A DNA stretch of 22,353 nt from Podochytrium sp. JEL0797. Lineage: Eukaryota; Chytridiomycota; Chytridiomycetes; Chytridiales; Chytriomycetaceae. Shown in pieces: positions 20,450-22,353 of the stretch (within the stretch, counting starts at the first letter, position 1; each line of letters opens with the position of its first letter). The notes under the pieces were generated by a model that worked only from the letters and a program-made list of their open reading frames with translations, made no database searches and was not told where the DNA came from. A program made the position numbers and the translations under genes. The DNA is taken from positions 1-22,353 of the forward strand of contig JADGJG010000371.1 in the NCBI GenBank assembly GCA_027596195.1, in the 5' to 3' direction.

Positions 20450-20605
20450 TGGTTTAGTGTACATAATTAAATGTGGAATTGCTTTTTTTTTGTATTTTGT
20501 AGAAAACGAGGGGAGTGTGGCCCGTGAGTTTATCGTTCCGCGTGGAATCTTTTTTTCGAACGCGACTCTGTCTGCATTGATGCCTATTTTGGAATTTGGG
20601 GCCAT
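20450..20605 (+). pseudogene. Decayed fragment of the MFS transporter
   Basis: The + strand reads KCGIA, then EN, then FIVPRGIFFSNATLSAL. This parallels the transporter's LCGIAEN and PVVPRGIFSNAAIPAL (19448-19534), with a short insertion between GIA and EN, one extra Phe and many substitutions. Nothing before or after matches the rest of the transporter, so this is a relic of one region and not a working gene. It starts about 70 bp past the transporter stop. The rest of 20383-20449 shows nothing. Confidence 0.6.
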
Positions 20606-20723
20606 ATATAACTGCAAATCATTTCATTAAGTGACAACTTCTTTGCTGACACGAGAGTTTTTGGCGAGGCTGGTAATGGTTCGAGAGGTGGACAAGGGCG
20701 GACCCCGGAAAAGTGATACAGAG

Positions 20724-20910
20724 TTTATTTACGCGAAATCACATCACGAAACGAATAATTAACACAAAGTTCAATTCATGTTGACTGCCCATGGTCCATT
20801 TGTCATTCACAAGTTTTGTTCCCGCCACTTCTCGCGTCGGTGAAGGAACTACGACGGAGGCCAAGCGTTTATGGACGTAATATTCGAGCGAGAAGGTTGA
20901 GGTGTTGCAG
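20724..20910 (-). pseudogene. Decayed 3' copy of the small helical-protein gene (21007-21474)
   Basis: On the minus strand STFSLEYYVHK (about 20900-20868) matches STVSLEYHDHE of the gene at 21007-21474. Further on, gacgcgagaag and tgtgaatg stretches match the parent in order but in shifted frames. The similarity continues past the coding end into the 3' UTR: both copies have tttcgcgtaaataaa with the poly(A) signal (20724-20729 here, 20939-20944 in the parent). The 5' part of the gene is absent and no matching stop is kept. Confidence 0.6.
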
Positions 20911-20938
20911 GGCGAAGTGAAAAAGAAGTTTGACAAAA

Positions 20939-20944
20939 TTTATT
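20939..20944 (-). terminator. Poly(A) signal of the small helical-protein gene
   Basis: AATAAA on the minus strand about 63 nt after the stop codon at 21007, inside the 15-mer tttcgcgtaaataaa that recurs in the relic at 20724. Confidence 0.5.
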
Positions 20945-21006
20945 TACGCGAAAAGAACGGGGGAAAAATAAACACAAGGAGGGGCGTGTTGCAAGATTCT
21001 TTTTTT

Positions 21007-21474
21007 TCACTGCTCCACGTGTTCGCCATTCACAGTCTCATACGAGTGACCGTGTTGAAGGACAGCTTGTTTCTCTTGCACGTGTTCCACCACCGAGGAT
21101 CTTCTCGCGTCCGCGAACGAGGACTTGAGTTCGTGGTCGTGGTATTCGAGAGAGACGGTCGAGTCGCGGATGGCTTCGCTGAGTTGGGCGCGGGCGCGGG
21201 CGGCTGGTTTTGGGATGGGACAAAAAGCGCGTGAAATTAGTGGAAGAGCGGAAATGAAGGGAAAATTAGTTTGTATTTTACCAGCCACGTCGTCCAAACT
21301 CGCTTGCGCGCGGCTTCTCTTGTCCTCAATGTCTTCCTTCTTCAACTCGCTCGCGTGTTCGGCCTTTGCGTTCTCGAGTCTGAGTTCCGCGTTGAGAGCG
21401 GCAATGTGGTCTTGTTCGAGCGAGGCGCGGCGGCTCGCGGCGGCTTCGGTGCGGGAAGTGGTTTGGGATTCCAT
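21007..21474 (-). CDS. Small charged helical (coiled-coil) protein, unknown function
   Basis: Model, 129 aa: complement(join(21007..21203,21282..21474)), intron of 78 nt, donor GTAAAA and acceptor aaccag. Residues about 8-85 are rich in Ala, Glu, Arg, Lys and Leu with heptad-like spacing (LNAELRLENAKAEHASELKKED), predicting a long helix or coiled coil. The end is polar, with several His (QHGHSYETVNGEHVEQ). No signal peptide or membrane segment. The intron is a multiple of three without a stop, so the unspliced frame also reads through (155 aa). I prefer splicing because the insert is hydrophobic and Pro-rich, unlike the rest, and the splice sites are good. Family not recognised. A decayed 3' copy lies downstream (20724-20910). 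Confidence 0.68.
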   Translation of the reverse strand: MESQTTSRTEAAASRRASLEQDHIAALNAELRLENAKAEHASELKKEDIEDKRSRAQASLDDVAGKIQTNFPFISALPLISRAFCPIPKPAARARAQLSEAIRDSTVSLEYHDHELKSSFADARRSSVVEHVQEKQAVLQHGHSYETVNGEHVEQ

Positions 21475-22353
21475 GGTTATGTTGGCTGTTTTTGGAATGT
21501 TTTTTTATAATAATAATTGAGGCGCGTTTTGGGTTTTGTGGGGGTCTGTGTTTTGATGATGTCGGATGAGTCACAAAAGTCATTTGAAAATTTTGAGAGA
21601 AAAAATTGTGGAAGGTTCTTTTTTGTCACTTTTTTGTTCACCTTGGCGAACGCCACAGTGTCGCCATCTGATTCACAGCTTCGCTTTGTGCCGCCAATAC
21701 ATAATTTAACCATTCCCCCGCTCTGCAAACCCAACGCCTTTTTGCTGTTGAGGGACTCTCAATCTCGAGCAACATGAGGGCCAGAATGCAGAATGGGCCC
21801 CTTCCAATCTTTAGGACGCGTTGAGAAGAGAGGGCGCGTTTTTGTTTGTCGTTGGGTGGTACAAAAACCTCAATCAGAAATTGGGGAAGAAGGAATCAAT
21901 CTAACAAAACAACGTTTTGAATAGGTTAGGTGTATCCTTTTTGAAAAAGTATGGGATGAAGTGAGAGCGGACGTTCGCCTTCAAGAAAGGCCATCTTGAA
22001 TTGTGTGTCTATGAATCTATCACACAGTTTGCGCTACTTCCGCAAGAAATTGTGTTTTTGGTAAGTGCGAAAGGGTCACATTGCGAAACGCAAAGTCGGC
22101 AAATTGATGATTGATTGCAGTGAAGGAATTTAAAAAGGATGGCACGGAGAGGGACTAGACGATGTGTGAATAGCAGAATGAGGAATAATGAATTGAATAG
22201 AATGCAGGGGGGGCGGGGGGCTGGGCGGGGGGGGGGGGGGGGGTGGCAGGAAAGGGGTGTGGGGGTTTTTTTTTTTTTTTTTTTGAAAAATGCCAAATAA
22301 CCCCACCACCAAAAACCCCCACCCCCATTATTAAAACCCCGCCCCCCACCGAA
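21475..22353. other. Window end without a supportable gene; G and T homopolymers
   Basis: Upstream of the small helical-protein gene there is a TATA-like ttataataataatt (21505-21518). A + frame of 73 codons (21556-21777) and a canonical-looking intron (22061-22120) are discussed under rejected items. The last 150 bases are low complexity: a G-rich tract with 17 consecutive G (22227-22243), a 19-nt T run (22266-22284), then C-rich imperfect repeats to the end. It does not resemble a TTAGGG-type telomere. It may be a contig edge with poorly resolved sequence. Confidence 0.6.

Noticed and set aside
21556..21777. Possible small secreted protein of 73 aa on the + strand
   Set aside because: It has an ATG and a hydrophobic stretch (FFFVTFLFTLANA), but this is about 30 residues in, there is no homolog in the window and no clear promoter or 3' signal. 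Too weak to call.
22061..22120. Canonical-looking intron (GTAAGT ... ttgcag)
   Set aside because: The upstream frame has no start, and the frame after the acceptor hits TGA at once, so no gene can be built around it. It could belong to a non-coding transcript.
22009..22140. Cysteine-rich minus-strand frame near the right edge
   Set aside because: There is no ATG before the low-complexity G/T runs, and the cysteine spacing fits no pattern I know.
22285..22353. Telomere-like C-rich end
   Set aside because: The C-rich units are irregular and do not form CCCTAA-type repeats.
1..22353. tRNA, rRNA, CRISPR array, insertion sequence or transposon
   Set aside because: I scanned for tRNA-like folds, repeat-spacer arrays, terminal inverted repeats and transposase or reverse-transcriptase motifs by eye and saw none. 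A tRNA scan would be needed to exclude intron-bearing tRNAs.

Overview
The window looks like nuclear DNA of a zoosporic (flagellated) fungus, most likely a chytrid. Every multi-exon gene uses short GT-AG introns (43-88 nt), and genes are packed with gaps of only tens of bases. The two most recognisable proteins belong to motile flagella: CFAP44 and a CFAP20-domain protein (CFAP20DC, formerly C3orf67). Dikarya lack flagella, so such genes point to an early-diverging fungus. The placement is inference; no rRNA or other marker is present. All splice models were built by hand from splice-site consensus, reading phase and, where possible, remembered family patterns.

Layout. 1-1700: three short single-exon genes on the + strand. 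Two encode clear paralogs (75 and 81 aa) with conserved ends and a variable middle. The third (57 aa) is a shorter, doubtful relative. I recognise no family. 1738-3206 (-): DHHC palmitoyltransferase, 3 exons, 437 aa. 3239-10098 (-): CFAP44, 20 exons, 1907 aa, WD40 half then coiled-coil half. Its stop lies 32 bp before the DHHC start. 10154-13356 (+): CFAP20DC homolog, 10 exons, 907 aa, diverging from CFAP44 across only 55 bp. 13351-16766 (-): an unrecognised coiled-coil protein whose stop codon abuts that of CFAP20DC, with 6 bp of CDS overlap. It could instead be two genes. 17054-18136 (-): a single-pass membrane protein with a four-cysteine N-terminal part and a cytosolic part holding two LPDG repeats. 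18447-20382 (+): DHA2-like major facilitator transporter, 5 exons, 549 aa. 21007-21474 (-): small charged helical protein, 129 aa. 21475-22353: no gene I can support, ending in G and T homopolymers.

Themes. CFAP44 and CFAP20DC form a head-to-head flagellar gene pair, and the coiled-coil gene joined tail-to-tail to CFAP20DC is a candidate flagellar protein by position only. Three genes in the right half (membrane protein, transporter, small helical protein) each have a decayed partial copy just beyond their 3' end. With the tandem small genes on the left, this suggests repeated local duplication. Several introns are multiples of three without a stop, so retention would insert peptide rather than truncate. 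The transporter has a likely 5'-UTR intron that contains an out-of-frame upstream ATG.
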